Origin: Brevundimonas sp.
GTDB taxonomy: Bacteria > Pseudomonadota > Alphaproteobacteria > Caulobacterales > Caulobacteraceae
Assembly: GCA_022712235.1 (NCBI GenBank)
Contig: JALAGW010000056.1
Coordinates: 1 to 9,314 of the forward strand
Length of the DNA: 9,314 bases
Direction: 5' to 3'
Position 1 is the first letter of the stretch. Every line of letters starts with the position of its first letter. A model generated the notes under the pieces. It was not told the DNA's origin and did no database searches. It worked only from the letters and a program-made list of their open reading frames with translations. Both the position numbers and the translations under genes were made by a program. This document shows positions 1 to 5,213 of the stretch, in pieces.

Positions 1-1
1 C

Positions 2-418
2 CCGCAGCAGTCGGCGCGGGGGCAGGGCTTCAGCGAGCAGCGCATCGAAACCGAGCGCTTTCGTGGCACCTACAACGGCGTGGGCGCAGTCGGGCGGGTG
101 GCGGACCGCGCCCTGTTCCGCGCCGCCCAACTGACGGTCGATCAGGGCTATGACTGGTTCGAGGTGACCCAGCGCTGGATCGACGGCCGTCCCGACAGCG
201 CCGGCGGCGTGCGTCCCAGCGTCTCCATCGGGGCGGGGTCCAGTCGATATGGCGGCTATCGCGCGTCGGGCGTCGGCGGCGGTCTGGGCTTGGACCGCAG
301 CGGGCCGCAGCCGACCTCGACCACCCTGGAGATCGTCATGGGGCGCGGCGCCAAGCCGGATCGCCCCGAGGCCTATGACGCGCGCCGGGTTCAGGACGCG
401 ATCCGCAACCGGCTGTAA
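2..418 (+). CDS. CC0125/CC1285-type lipoprotein, C-terminal part (5' end outside window)
   Basis: An open frame enters from the left edge with no stop and ends at TAA (416-418); 138 residues are visible. It contains the stretch GFSEQRIETERFRGTYNG near the left edge, followed by a helix of the type ALFRAAQLTVDQGYDWFEV. From memory, this is the signature of the CC0125/CC1285 family of envelope lipoproteins found in Caulobacterales and other alphaproteobacteria. The family has a signal peptide with a lipobox cysteine at the N-terminus, which here would lie before the window. Its function is unknown; members are probably anchored in the envelope. The middle is rich in Gly, Ser and Arg (about residues 65-100) and looks flexible. 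A GTG at position 80 is only an internal codon, since the conserved motif lies upstream of it. A 48-base gap separates it from crcB, so it may or may not share that transcript. Confidence 0.72.
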   Translation, partial: PQQSARGQGFSEQRIETERFRGTYNGVGAVGRVADRALFRAAQLTVDQGYDWFEVTQRWIDGRPDSAGGVRPSVSIGAGSSRYGGYRASGVGGGLGLDRSGPQPTSTTLEIVMGRGAKPDRPEAYDARRVQDAIRNRL

Positions 419-466
419 GCGCGCCAGACCGCTGTCATTCCCGTCGCGTCGGTGTAGAAGCCCGGC

Positions 467-865
467 ATGATGCAATTTCTTCTTGTCGCCGTCGGCGGCG
501 CCCTGGGGGCGATGGCTCGCTATGGGCTGGGGCTGACAGCAGGGCGGTTGGCCCCAGCCTCGGCCTGGCCGTGGGGCACCTTCGTCGCCAATATCACCGG
601 CGGTCTGCTGATGGGGCTGTTGGCCGGCTGGCTGGCGCTGAAGGCGGGCGCGGGGCAGGAGAGCATCCGCCTGTTCGCAGCCGTCGGCGTACTGGGCGGC
701 TTCACCACCTTTTCGGCCTTTTCGCTGGAAACGGCTCTGATGATCGAGCGCCGTGAACTGGCCACGGCTTTCGTCTATGCGGTGGGTTCGGTGGTCGTTT
801 CCATCGCCGCCCTGTTCGTCGGCCTGATGATCGCGCGCAAACTGTTTACCGGAGCGGGCGCATGA
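467..865 (+). CDS. crcB: Fluoride ion channel CrcB/Fluc
   Basis: The 132-residue product is a four-helix inner-membrane protein of the CrcB/Fluc family, which forms dual-topology dimers that export fluoride and protect enolase and pyrophosphatase. Seen in the sequence: the N-terminal glycine-rich helix GGALGAMARYG (residues 10-20), WGTFVANITG (36-45) with the pore-lining asparagine N42, and GGFTTFSAFS (77-86), the family's TTFS signature in the broken third helix. Length is normal for the family. Two ATGs are in tandem (467 and 470) with no strong ribosome binding site before either; I took the first. The stop overlaps the next start in ATGA (862-865), so translation is probably coupled to the pseudouridine synthase. 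I see no fluoride riboswitch in the 48 bases upstream, so fluoride induction is not supported by sequence. Confidence 0.95.
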   Translation: MMQFLLVAVGGALGAMARYGLGLTAGRLAPASAWPWGTFVANITGGLLMGLLAGWLALKAGAGQESIRLFAAVGVLGGFTTFSAFSLETALMIERRELATAFVYAVGSVVVSIAALFVGLMIARKLFTGAGA

Positions 866-1857
866 GCCGCGAAGTCCAAACCCTCTACGTCGCCGAAGAC
901 GAACACGACATTCGCCTGGATCGGTGGTTCAAGCGCCGCTGGCCGCACCTGACCCATATCCAGGTCGAGAAGATGGCCCGCAAGGGCGAGATCCGCGTCG
1001 ACGGCTCGCGGGTCAAGCCGCAGGACCGCCTGACGGCCGGGGCCGCCGTGCGTGTGCCGCCTTTGCCCGAGGCCAATCCGCGCAAGCCCGGCGATCTGCA
1101 TGAACTGTCCGAGCGCGACGTGGCCTACGCCAAGTCGCTGGTCCTCTATGAAGACGACATGGTCATCGCCCTGAACAAGCCGCACGGCCTGGCCGTGCAG
1201 GGCGGCACCAAGACCACCAAGCATGTCGACCGTCTGCTGTCGGCCTGGGGCGAGGGGATGGACCGGCCGCGTCTGGTCCACCGCCTGGACCGCGACACTT
1301 CAGGCGTCCTGCTGCTGGGCAAGGGGCCGGAGGCGGCCAAGCGTCTGGCCGGGGCCTTCGCCCGCCGTCAGGCCAAGAAGACCTATTGGGCCATCGTCAT
1401 CGGCAACCCCAAGCCTTCGGCGGGTCAGATCGACATGGCGCTGAAGAAGACCGGCATCAACGACTTCGAGATGATGCGTCCGGCCGATCCCAAGGACCCC
1501 AAGGGCGAACCGGCCGAGACCGCCTTCGCCACCATCAGCCGCGCCGCCCACCGCGCCGCCTGGATGGCCCTGCGTCCCTTCACCGGCCGGACCCACCAGC
1601 TGCGCGCCCACATGGCCGCCATCGGCCACCCTATTCTGGGCGACCCCAAGTACGGCGATGAGAAGTCGCGCGAACTGTCCGGCGTGCTGAAGCTGCAACT
1701 GCACGCCCGCCGCATCGAACTGGACCACCCTCGCGGCGGCAAGCTGATCGTCGAGGCGCCGCTCAGCCCCGAGATGAAGGCCGGCTTCGCCCACTTCGGC
1801 TTCTCCGAGGACGAGAGTGACGTCGATCCCTTCGAAGGGGTCAAGCGCCAGCGATGA
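862..1857 (+). CDS. RluA-family (RluC/RluD-like) large-subunit rRNA pseudouridine synthase
   Basis: The 331-residue product isomerises uridine to pseudouridine, most likely in 23S rRNA. An S4-like RNA-binding domain occupies about residues 15-75 (IRLDRWFKRRWP, then KGEIRVDGSRVKP). The catalytic domain starts near VIALNKPHGLAVQGG (101-115). The active-site motif HRLDRDTSGVLL (140-151) carries the catalytic aspartate D143, and FTGRTHQLRAH (240-250) is the second conserved catalytic block. The S4 domain plus HRLDRDTSG point to the RluC/RluD branch; the exact uridine target cannot be read from the sequence, so no symbol is given. It starts on the ATG that overlaps the crcB stop, and its own stop overlaps the HAD gene start, so the three genes are very probably one operon. 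An acidic tail (about 315-325) follows the catalytic domain. Confidence 0.95.
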   Translation: MSREVQTLYVAEDEHDIRLDRWFKRRWPHLTHIQVEKMARKGEIRVDGSRVKPQDRLTAGAAVRVPPLPEANPRKPGDLHELSERDVAYAKSLVLYEDDMVIALNKPHGLAVQGGTKTTKHVDRLLSAWGEGMDRPRLVHRLDRDTSGVLLLGKGPEAAKRLAGAFARRQAKKTYWAIVIGNPKPSAGQIDMALKKTGINDFEMMRPADPKDPKGEPAETAFATISRAAHRAAWMALRPFTGRTHQLRAHMAAIGHPILGDPKYGDEKSRELSGVLKLQLHARRIELDHPRGGKLIVEAPLSPEMKAGFAHFGFSEDESDVDPFEGVKRQR

Positions 1858-2531
1858 TGAGGCCGCTCGCCGTTTTCGACATTGACGGGACCCTGGTGGA
1901 TAGCCGGGCGTCTATCCATCGCGCCTGCTGCGAAGCCGCACGGGAGTTGGGGCTGGCTGAGCCCTCCTATGACCGGGTGCGCCAGATCGTCGGCCTGACG
2001 CTGGACAAGGCGCTGCACGTTCTGGAGCCCGGCCTGACGCTGGCCGAACTGGCGGACTTCGTCGCCGCCTTCCAGGCCAGCTTCCGCGCCATGTATGAGG
2101 CGGGACACGAGGAGCCCCTCTATCCCGGCGTCATGGACACCCTGCGGCGTCTGAAGCGTGACGGCTGGCGGCTGTCGCTGGCGACGGGCCAGAACCGGCG
2201 CGGCGTGGCGCGCAATCTGGCGCGGCCGGAATGGAGCGACCTCTTCCTGTCCAGCCACTGCGCCGCCGATGGTCCGGGAAAGCCTGATCCGGCCATGTTG
2301 TTCGCCGCCATGACCGCCTGCGGGGCCGATGCGGCCTCGACTGTCATGATCGGCGACACCAGCCACGACATCATGATGGCGCTGAACGCGGGCGCGCATC
2401 CGCTGGGCGTCGGCTGGGGTTTCCATACCCATGAGGAACAGGTGGCGGCGGGCGCGCATCACGTCGCCGTCGACTGTCCTGATCTGGAGGCGGCGCTGGA
2501 TCGCTTCGCCGCTACTGCTCTTGCCGCCTGA
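1854..2531 (+). CDS. HAD-superfamily (subfamily IA) hydrolase, phosphoglycolate phosphatase-like
   Basis: The 225-residue product is a soluble HAD phosphatase with all four motifs intact: FDIDGTL (8-14) with nucleophile D9 and general acid D11; motif II threonine T111 in LATGQN; motif III lysine K143 in GKPDP; and motif IV GDTSHD (167-172) with the Mg-binding aspartates. The helical insert between motifs I and II (about residues 18-85) is the type-1 cap of Gph-like enzymes. Substrate cannot be assigned; phosphoglycolate or another small phosphomonoester is typical of the group. The start ATG at 1854 overlaps the preceding stop in ATGA; a second ATG at 1857 would shorten the product by one residue. 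The neighbour order pseudouridine synthase - HAD - ATP12 recurs in alphaproteobacteria, which suggests conserved co-expression rather than a shared pathway. Confidence 0.93.
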   Translation: MMRPLAVFDIDGTLVDSRASIHRACCEAARELGLAEPSYDRVRQIVGLTLDKALHVLEPGLTLAELADFVAAFQASFRAMYEAGHEEPLYPGVMDTLRRLKRDGWRLSLATGQNRRGVARNLARPEWSDLFLSSHCAADGPGKPDPAMLFAAMTACGADAASTVMIGDTSHDIMMALNAGAHPLGVGWGFHTHEEQVAAGAHHVAVDCPDLEAALDRFAATALAA

Positions 2532-2539
2532 GACGACCC

Positions 2540-3304
2540 ATGTCCCACATCCCCCCGCTTGATCCCAACGTCGCCGCCCGCAAGGGCTTCCGCGAGTCCG
2601 AGGAGCGCATCAAACGCTTCTGGAAAGTCGCCGACGTGTCGAAGGACGAGGGCGGCTGGACGGTGCGTCTGGACGGGCGCGCGCCCAAGACGCCGGGGGG
2701 CGCCACCCTGACCCTGCCGACCGAGGCCGCTGCACAACTGGTCGCCGATGAATGGGCGGCGCAGGGCGAGTTCCTGCTTCCCGGAACCATGCCCGCCACC
2801 CGTCTGGCCTCGACCGCCATCGACCGGGTCAGCCAGACGCGCGAGCCGGTGGCCGCCGAGATCGCCGCCTACGCCGGGTCCGACGTCCTCTGCTATCTGG
2901 CCGAACATCCGGCGGCGCTGATCGAGCGTCAGCAGGCGGCGTGGGGGCCGTGGCGCGACTGGGCGGCGAAGGAACTGGGCGTAGAGCTGCACACGGCCGA
3001 GGGCATTGTCCACCGGGCCCAGGCGCCCGAGGCGCTGGAACGGGTCAAGGCCCTGGCGCTGGAGATGGACGACCATGCCCTGACCGGGTTGGCGACGGCC
3101 GTGCCCCTGTTCGGCTCGGCGGTGCTGGGGCTTGCGGTGCAGCGCGGCGCTTTGTCGGGCGAGGCGGCGCTGGAGCTGTCGCGTCTGGACGAAGCCTTCA
3201 CCGAGGAGCGCTGGGGCGTGGACGAGGAAGCCGCCGCGCGCGTCGCCGCTCATCGTGACGAGGCCATGCTGCTGGACCGGTGGTTCCGGGCTCTGGCGCG
3301 GTAA
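2540..3304 (+). CDS. ATP12-family F1-ATPase assembly chaperone
   Basis: The 254-residue product matches the ATP12 family. In mitochondria Atp12 binds the F1 alpha subunit before assembly; alphaproteobacteria carry the homologue in the cytoplasm. Visible family features: FWKVADVSKDEGGWTVRLDGR (split over 27-47), TPGGATLTLPTEA (51-63), the conserved MPATRLASTAID (84-95), AAYAGSDVLCYLA (109-121), W135 and W140 in the WGPWRDW segment, and the C-terminal block SRLDEAFTEERWGVDEE (214-230), which is the region of the functionally important glutamate in the yeast protein. Length is normal. It starts 8 bases after the HAD stop with only a weak GA-rich ribosome binding site, so it probably depends on read-through from the operon. 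Its stop codon TAA (3302-3304) lies inside the first inverted repeat of the downstream operator array. Confidence 0.93.
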   Translation: MSHIPPLDPNVAARKGFRESEERIKRFWKVADVSKDEGGWTVRLDGRAPKTPGGATLTLPTEAAAQLVADEWAAQGEFLLPGTMPATRLASTAIDRVSQTREPVAAEIAAYAGSDVLCYLAEHPAALIERQQAAWGPWRDWAAKELGVELHTAEGIVHRAQAPEALERVKALALEMDDHALTGLATAVPLFGSAVLGLAVQRGALSGEAALELSRLDEAFTEERWGVDEEAAARVAAHRDEAMLLDRWFRALAR

Positions 3305-3375
3305 CTTTCCGATCCGGAAAGTTATCACTTGCCTGTATGGAAAGTGACGACTAATCTTTCCGCATTGGAAAGTGA
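3302..3375 (+). promoter_or_regulatory. Array of three inverted-repeat operators, CTTTCC-N5-GGAAAG
   Basis: Three 23-bp inverted repeats share the core CTTTCC-N5-GGAAAG. Repeat 1 (3302-3324) has perfect 9-bp arms TAACTTTCC / GGAAAGTTA. Repeat 2 (3325-3347) abuts it exactly and has arms TCACTTGCC / GGAAAGTGA with a single mismatch at 3331. Repeat 3 (3353-3375) keeps the 6-bp core CTTTCC / GGAAAG, and its right arm GGAAAGTGA equals that of repeat 2. All spacers are 5 bases (GATCC, TGTAT, GCATT). Centres lie 23 and 28 bases apart, so binding would be on roughly the same face for the first pair only. The array covers the candidate promoter and the ribosome binding site of the membrane-protein gene. 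The obvious ligand is the winged-helix regulator encoded two genes downstream; that link is inference, the repeats themselves are directly seen. Confidence 0.88.
3329..3357 (+). promoter_or_regulatory. Candidate promoter of the membrane-protein/regulator unit
   Basis: TTGCCT (3329-3334) and TAATCT (3352-3357) are separated by 17 bases. The -35 keeps TTG-C-, 4 of 6 against TTGACA; the -10 is weak (3 of 6). The -35 lies inside operator 2, and the predicted start of transcription, about 3364, falls at the centre of operator 3. A repressor on any of the three sites would therefore block it. The single arm mismatch of operator 2 (G at 3331) is the third base of the TTG. GAGG (3374-3377) lies 7 bases before the ATG at 3385 and serves as ribosome binding site. 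Confidence 0.5.
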
Positions 3376-3384
3376 GGCTTCGTC

Positions 3385-3834
3385 ATGTCGCAGGATCAGC
3401 AGACCCCTCAAGAGGCGCTCGCGTCGATAAGGGAAGCGCGCGCCAGTCTCGCGCCCTCCGTGAACTACCCGATAGGATATGATCTGGCCTACGGCGCGGT
3501 ATGCGGACTGCTGGTGGCGGGGCAGGGGATGCCGCAGCCCTGGTCGCTGTTGGTCCTGCCGGTCGCACTGGGCGGTCTGGCCGCCATGGTGATGTGGTGG
3601 CGCCGGAAGTTCGGCTGGTGGGTCAGCGGTTATTCGCCAAAACGCGCGCGCTGGGCGGCGTTCGGCCTCCTGGCCGTCTTCCTCGGACTGATAGGGCTGT
3701 CCCTGTATGGACGGTTCGTTGGACCCTGGTGGCTGTTCATGGCGTCGGGCGCGCTAGGCTTCGTCGCGGCTATCGTGGGCAGCCGAGTCTGGATGGCCGT
3801 TTGGCGGCGGGAGTTGGCGGAGACAGGGGAATGA
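3385..3834 (+). CDS. Small four-helix membrane protein of unknown function, paired with winged-helix regulator
   Basis: I do not recognise a named family with certainty. The 149-residue product begins with a soluble, charged helix (about 6-22, QTPQEALASIREARASL), followed by four likely membrane segments at about 33-50, 53-72, 88-109 and 114-138. A basic cytoplasmic loop (WWRRKFGWWVSGYSPKRARW, 71-90) joins helices 2 and 3. There is no signal peptide, metal-site cluster or enzyme motif. From memory, similar small membrane proteins with a short N-terminal helix sit beside winged-helix regulators in several phyla, but no function is established that I can name. It has its own operator-covered promoter, and its stop overlaps the regulator start in ATGA, so the two proteins are made together. 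It has three ATA isoleucine codons (residues 15, 30, 103), which I did not find in frame in the other genes here. It could be a ligand sensor, a transporter subunit or a stress membrane protein. Confidence 0.85.
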   Translation: MSQDQQTPQEALASIREARASLAPSVNYPIGYDLAYGAVCGLLVAGQGMPQPWSLLVLPVALGGLAAMVMWWRRKFGWWVSGYSPKRARWAAFGLLAVFLGLIGLSLYGRFVGPWWLFMASGALGFVAAIVGSRVWMAVWRRELAETGE

Positions 3835-4130
3835 GCGCGTGTCCCGTCTTCGACACGATCATCCATGCTCCGGGGCGGCTGCAGATCTGCGCCCTTTTAT
3901 CCGGGATTGATGATGCGGAGTTCGCCATGATCCGCGACCGGCTTGAAGTGTCGGATTCGGTTCTGTCCAAGCATCTGAAGCAGTTGGAAGAGGCGGGCTA
4001 TGTCACGCTTCGCAAGGCGGCGTCTGAAGGACGTCAACGGACGTGGATCAGTCTGACGTCCGCAGGCAAGAAAGCCTTCGCTGGCCACGTTGCGGAGCTC
4101 ACCCGACTGGCCGGGCTCGCTCTGGCCTGA
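3831..4130 (+). CDS. Winged-helix transcriptional regulator (MarR/ArsR-like, HTH_34 type)
   Basis: The 99-residue product is a single winged-helix domain of the small type PF13601 (assignment from memory). The N-terminus FDTIIHAPGRLQICALLSG (7-25) is the first helix pair; SDSVLSKHLKQLEEAGYV (41-58) is the helix-turn-helix with recognition helix; VTLRKAASEGRQRTWISLT (58-76) forms the wing; a C-terminal helix (78-97) probably dimerises. There is no cysteine pair or histidine cluster that would mark a metal sensor; Cys4 and Cys20 are the only cysteines. The start is set at ATG 3831, overlapping the membrane-protein stop, because homology begins there and GGAG lies 8 bases before it; a longer frame from 3501 only reads through the other gene. 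It probably binds the three operators at 3302-3375 and represses its own unit. Leu23 uses the rare codon TTA. It ends 4 bases before the stop of the convergent gene. Confidence 0.9.
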   Translation: MSACPVFDTIIHAPGRLQICALLSGIDDAEFAMIRDRLEVSDSVLSKHLKQLEEAGYVTLRKAASEGRQRTWISLTSAGKKAFAGHVAELTRLAGLALA

Positions 4131-4134
4131 CGGC

Positions 4135-4902
4135 TTAACCCGCCGAGCCGCTGATCAGGGCGTCGCGTTCCTCGGCCGTGATCATCCGCCATTTGCCCTC
4201 GGGCAGATTGTTCAACTGGATCGGGCCGACGCGGATGCGCAGCAGGTCGACGACCTCCAGATCCACCATCTCGCACATTCGGCGGATCTGGCGGTTGCGG
4301 CCCTCGGTCAGGATGAAGCGCAGGCGGTTCTGCTCCATTCGCGATACCTTGGCGTATTTCAGGATGCGCCCGTCCAGCATCAGGCCGCGGCGAAGCAGGG
4401 CCAGCTTCTTCTCGGTCACGTCGCCTTCGACGCGGACCAGGTATTCCTTGTCCAGGTGCGACTGCGGGCCGATCACGGCCTTGGCCACCACCCCGTCCGA
4501 GGACAGCATCAGCAGGCCTCGCGAATCCTCGTCCAGGCGACCGATGGGGGGCAGGGAGGCGTCTTCGGTCGGGACCGCGCCTTCGCCGACACGGTTGGCC
4601 TCGGTCAGCAGGCGCACGGCGGGAATCTTGTCCGGCTCGGGCTGGCCCGAGACATAGCCGATCGGCTTGTGGATCAGGATGGTGACGCCTGAGGCCAGTG
4701 CGGCCTCGCCACGGTCGTTCAGGGTCAGGGTCTGGCCCGGCTCGATCTTGCGGCCCGCGTCGGTGACGGTCTCGCCGTTGATGGCGACCATGCCGGCGGC
4801 GATCAGGGCCTCGGCCTCGCGGCGCGAGCAGACGCCGGTCTGGCCCAGCCACTTGTTGATGCGGACAGGCTCAGGGCCGTCGTAGGTGCGGGTGAAAGCC
4901 AT
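4135..4902 (-). CDS. RsuA/RluB/RluF-family rRNA pseudouridine synthase, RluF-like
   Basis: The 255-residue product has an N-terminal S4 RNA-binding domain (VRINKWLGQTGVCSRREAE, 13-31; AINGETV, 40-46) and the RsuA-family catalytic domain: IHKPIGYVSG (77-86), active-site motif GRLDEDSRGLLMLSSDG (121-137) with catalytic D124, DKEYLV, and the C-terminal RILTEGRNRQIRRMCE-type block that contacts RNA. DEDSRGL, KEYLV and NRQIRRMCE resemble E. coli RluF (23S U2604) more than RluB or RsuA, but target choice is inference, so no symbol is given. I set the start at 4902 rather than the longer 4956: AAGGA lies 8 bases upstream, the S4 domain follows normally, and the longer start would fall on the promoter's -35. 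It converges on the regulator gene with a 4-base gap and no visible strong terminator between. Confidence 0.93.
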   Translation of the reverse strand: MAFTRTYDGPEPVRINKWLGQTGVCSRREAEALIAAGMVAINGETVTDAGRKIEPGQTLTLNDRGEAALASGVTILIHKPIGYVSGQPEPDKIPAVRLLTEANRVGEGAVPTEDASLPPIGRLDEDSRGLLMLSSDGVVAKAVIGPQSHLDKEYLVRVEGDVTEKKLALLRRGLMLDGRILKYAKVSRMEQNRLRFILTEGRNRQIRRMCEMVDLEVVDLLRIRVGPIQLNNLPEGKWRMITAEERDALISGSAG

Positions 4903-4910
4903 GAAGTCGG

Positions 4911-4915
4911 TCCTT
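4911..4915 (-). promoter_or_regulatory. Ribosome binding site fixing the pseudouridine synthase start at 4902
   Basis: On the minus strand AAGGA stands 8 bases before ATG at 4902-4900. The alternative in-frame ATG at 4956 has no comparable site, so the shorter product is preferred. Confidence 0.7.
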
Positions 4916-4927
4916 GCAGATGGCGCT

Positions 4928-4956
4928 CTGTAGAAGGCGGGAGGCCGGGCAGGCAA
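4928..4956 (-). promoter_or_regulatory. Candidate promoter of the minus-strand pseudouridine synthase gene
   Basis: On the minus strand TTGCCT (4956-4951) is followed after 17 bases by CTACAG (4933-4928). TCTACAGA resembles the Caulobacter housekeeping -10 form GCTANAWC in its CTANA core. Transcription would start near 4921, giving a leader of about 20 bases that contains the AAGGA site. Confidence 0.4.
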
Positions 4957-5036
4957 GCGCTGGATCGGGCTGTGGGCGCAAAGATTTCGAGCATCGATTC
5001 TGAATATCAGTGAGATCAGATGACCTTGTCGTGATG

Positions 5037-5064
5037 TTGACCCTCGGCGCGGCTGGACTATATG
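5037..5064 (+). promoter_or_regulatory. Candidate housekeeping promoter of the DJ-1-like gene
   Basis: TTGACCC (5037-5043) and ACTATATG (5057-5064) are 13 bases apart, fitting the Caulobacter housekeeping form TTGaCgS-N10-14-GCtANAWC as I recall it; in E. coli terms it is TTGACC-N16-TATATG. The transcript would begin near 5071, giving a leader of about 140 bases before the TTG start, longer than needed for translation alone. Confidence 0.55.
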
Positions 5065-5202
5065 TTCAGTTACCCCATCGAACTGATCCAGATCGCGTTC
5101 GGCCGCGCCGTGACGCGGCGATTCTCGTTTTCAGTTCCGCGTCAGGGGTGTTTCGCCTGATCCATTCTGAACAGGCGGCTGATTATTGAACGACAACCTT
5201 CG

Positions 5203-5208
5203 AAGGAG
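5203..5208 (+). promoter_or_regulatory. Strong ribosome binding site (AAGGAG) before a TTG start
   Basis: AAGGAG ends 5 bases before TTG at 5214-5216, which decides for the rare TTG start over the in-frame ATG at 5292. The site is partly inside the palindrome CCTTCGAAGG (5197-5206), and ACAA (5193-5196) can pair with TTGT (5214-5217) of the start region, so initiation could be damped by a weak hairpin. Confidence 0.65.
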
Positions 5209-5213
5209 ACGTC

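Larger units (their letters stand above)
4903..5213. other. Divergent intergenic spacer, 311 bases
   Basis: This spacer separates the minus-strand pseudouridine synthase from the plus-strand DJ-1-like gene. It holds a candidate promoter for each side. The plus-strand leader contains a GC stem-loop GCCGCG-CCGTGA-CGCGGC (5102-5119, 6-bp arms), a smaller stem TCAGG-N9-CCTGA (5142-5160), and the palindrome CCTTCGAAGG (5197-5206) that overlaps the ribosome binding site. Two GANTC sequences (4996-5000, 5120-5124), the CcrM methylation site of Caulobacterales, are present. A 32-codon ATG frame (5062-5160) has no ribosome binding site and begins inside the -10 region, so I do not call it a gene. No tRNA-like or other known RNA structure was recognised. 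Confidence 0.6.

Noticed and set aside
1425..2462. A 345-codon minus-strand frame across the pseudouridine synthase and HAD genes
   Set aside because: It spans two well-supported plus-strand genes and their junction and has no recognisable domain.
2622..2628. GGAAAGT, a half-site of the operator motif, inside the ATP12 gene
   Set aside because: There is no matching CTTTCC arm at 5-base spacing, so it is a chance half-site.
3501..3830. An upstream extension of the winged-helix regulator frame
   Set aside because: It overlaps the membrane-protein gene in another frame and reads as Arg/Gly-rich low-complexity sequence; homology and the ribosome binding site support ATG 3831.
4131..4150. CGGCT-N10-AGCCG between the convergent regulator and pseudouridine synthase genes as a terminator
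   Set aside because: The stem is only 5 bp with a 10-base loop and no T-run on either strand.
4090..4692. A 200-codon plus-strand frame over the end of the regulator and the pseudouridine synthase
   Set aside because: It is antisense to a complete RsuA/RluF-type gene and has no family features.
4996..5124. Two GANTC (CcrM) sites in the divergent spacer as a sign of cell-cycle methylation control
   Set aside because: GANTC also occurs inside several coding regions of the window, so two sites are not significant by eye, and no CtrA box (TTAA-N7-TTAA) was seen.
5062..5160. A 32-codon ATG frame in the leader of the DJ-1-like gene, a possible leader peptide
   Set aside because: No ribosome binding site precedes it and its ATG is within the likely -10 element, so it would not be transcribed whole.
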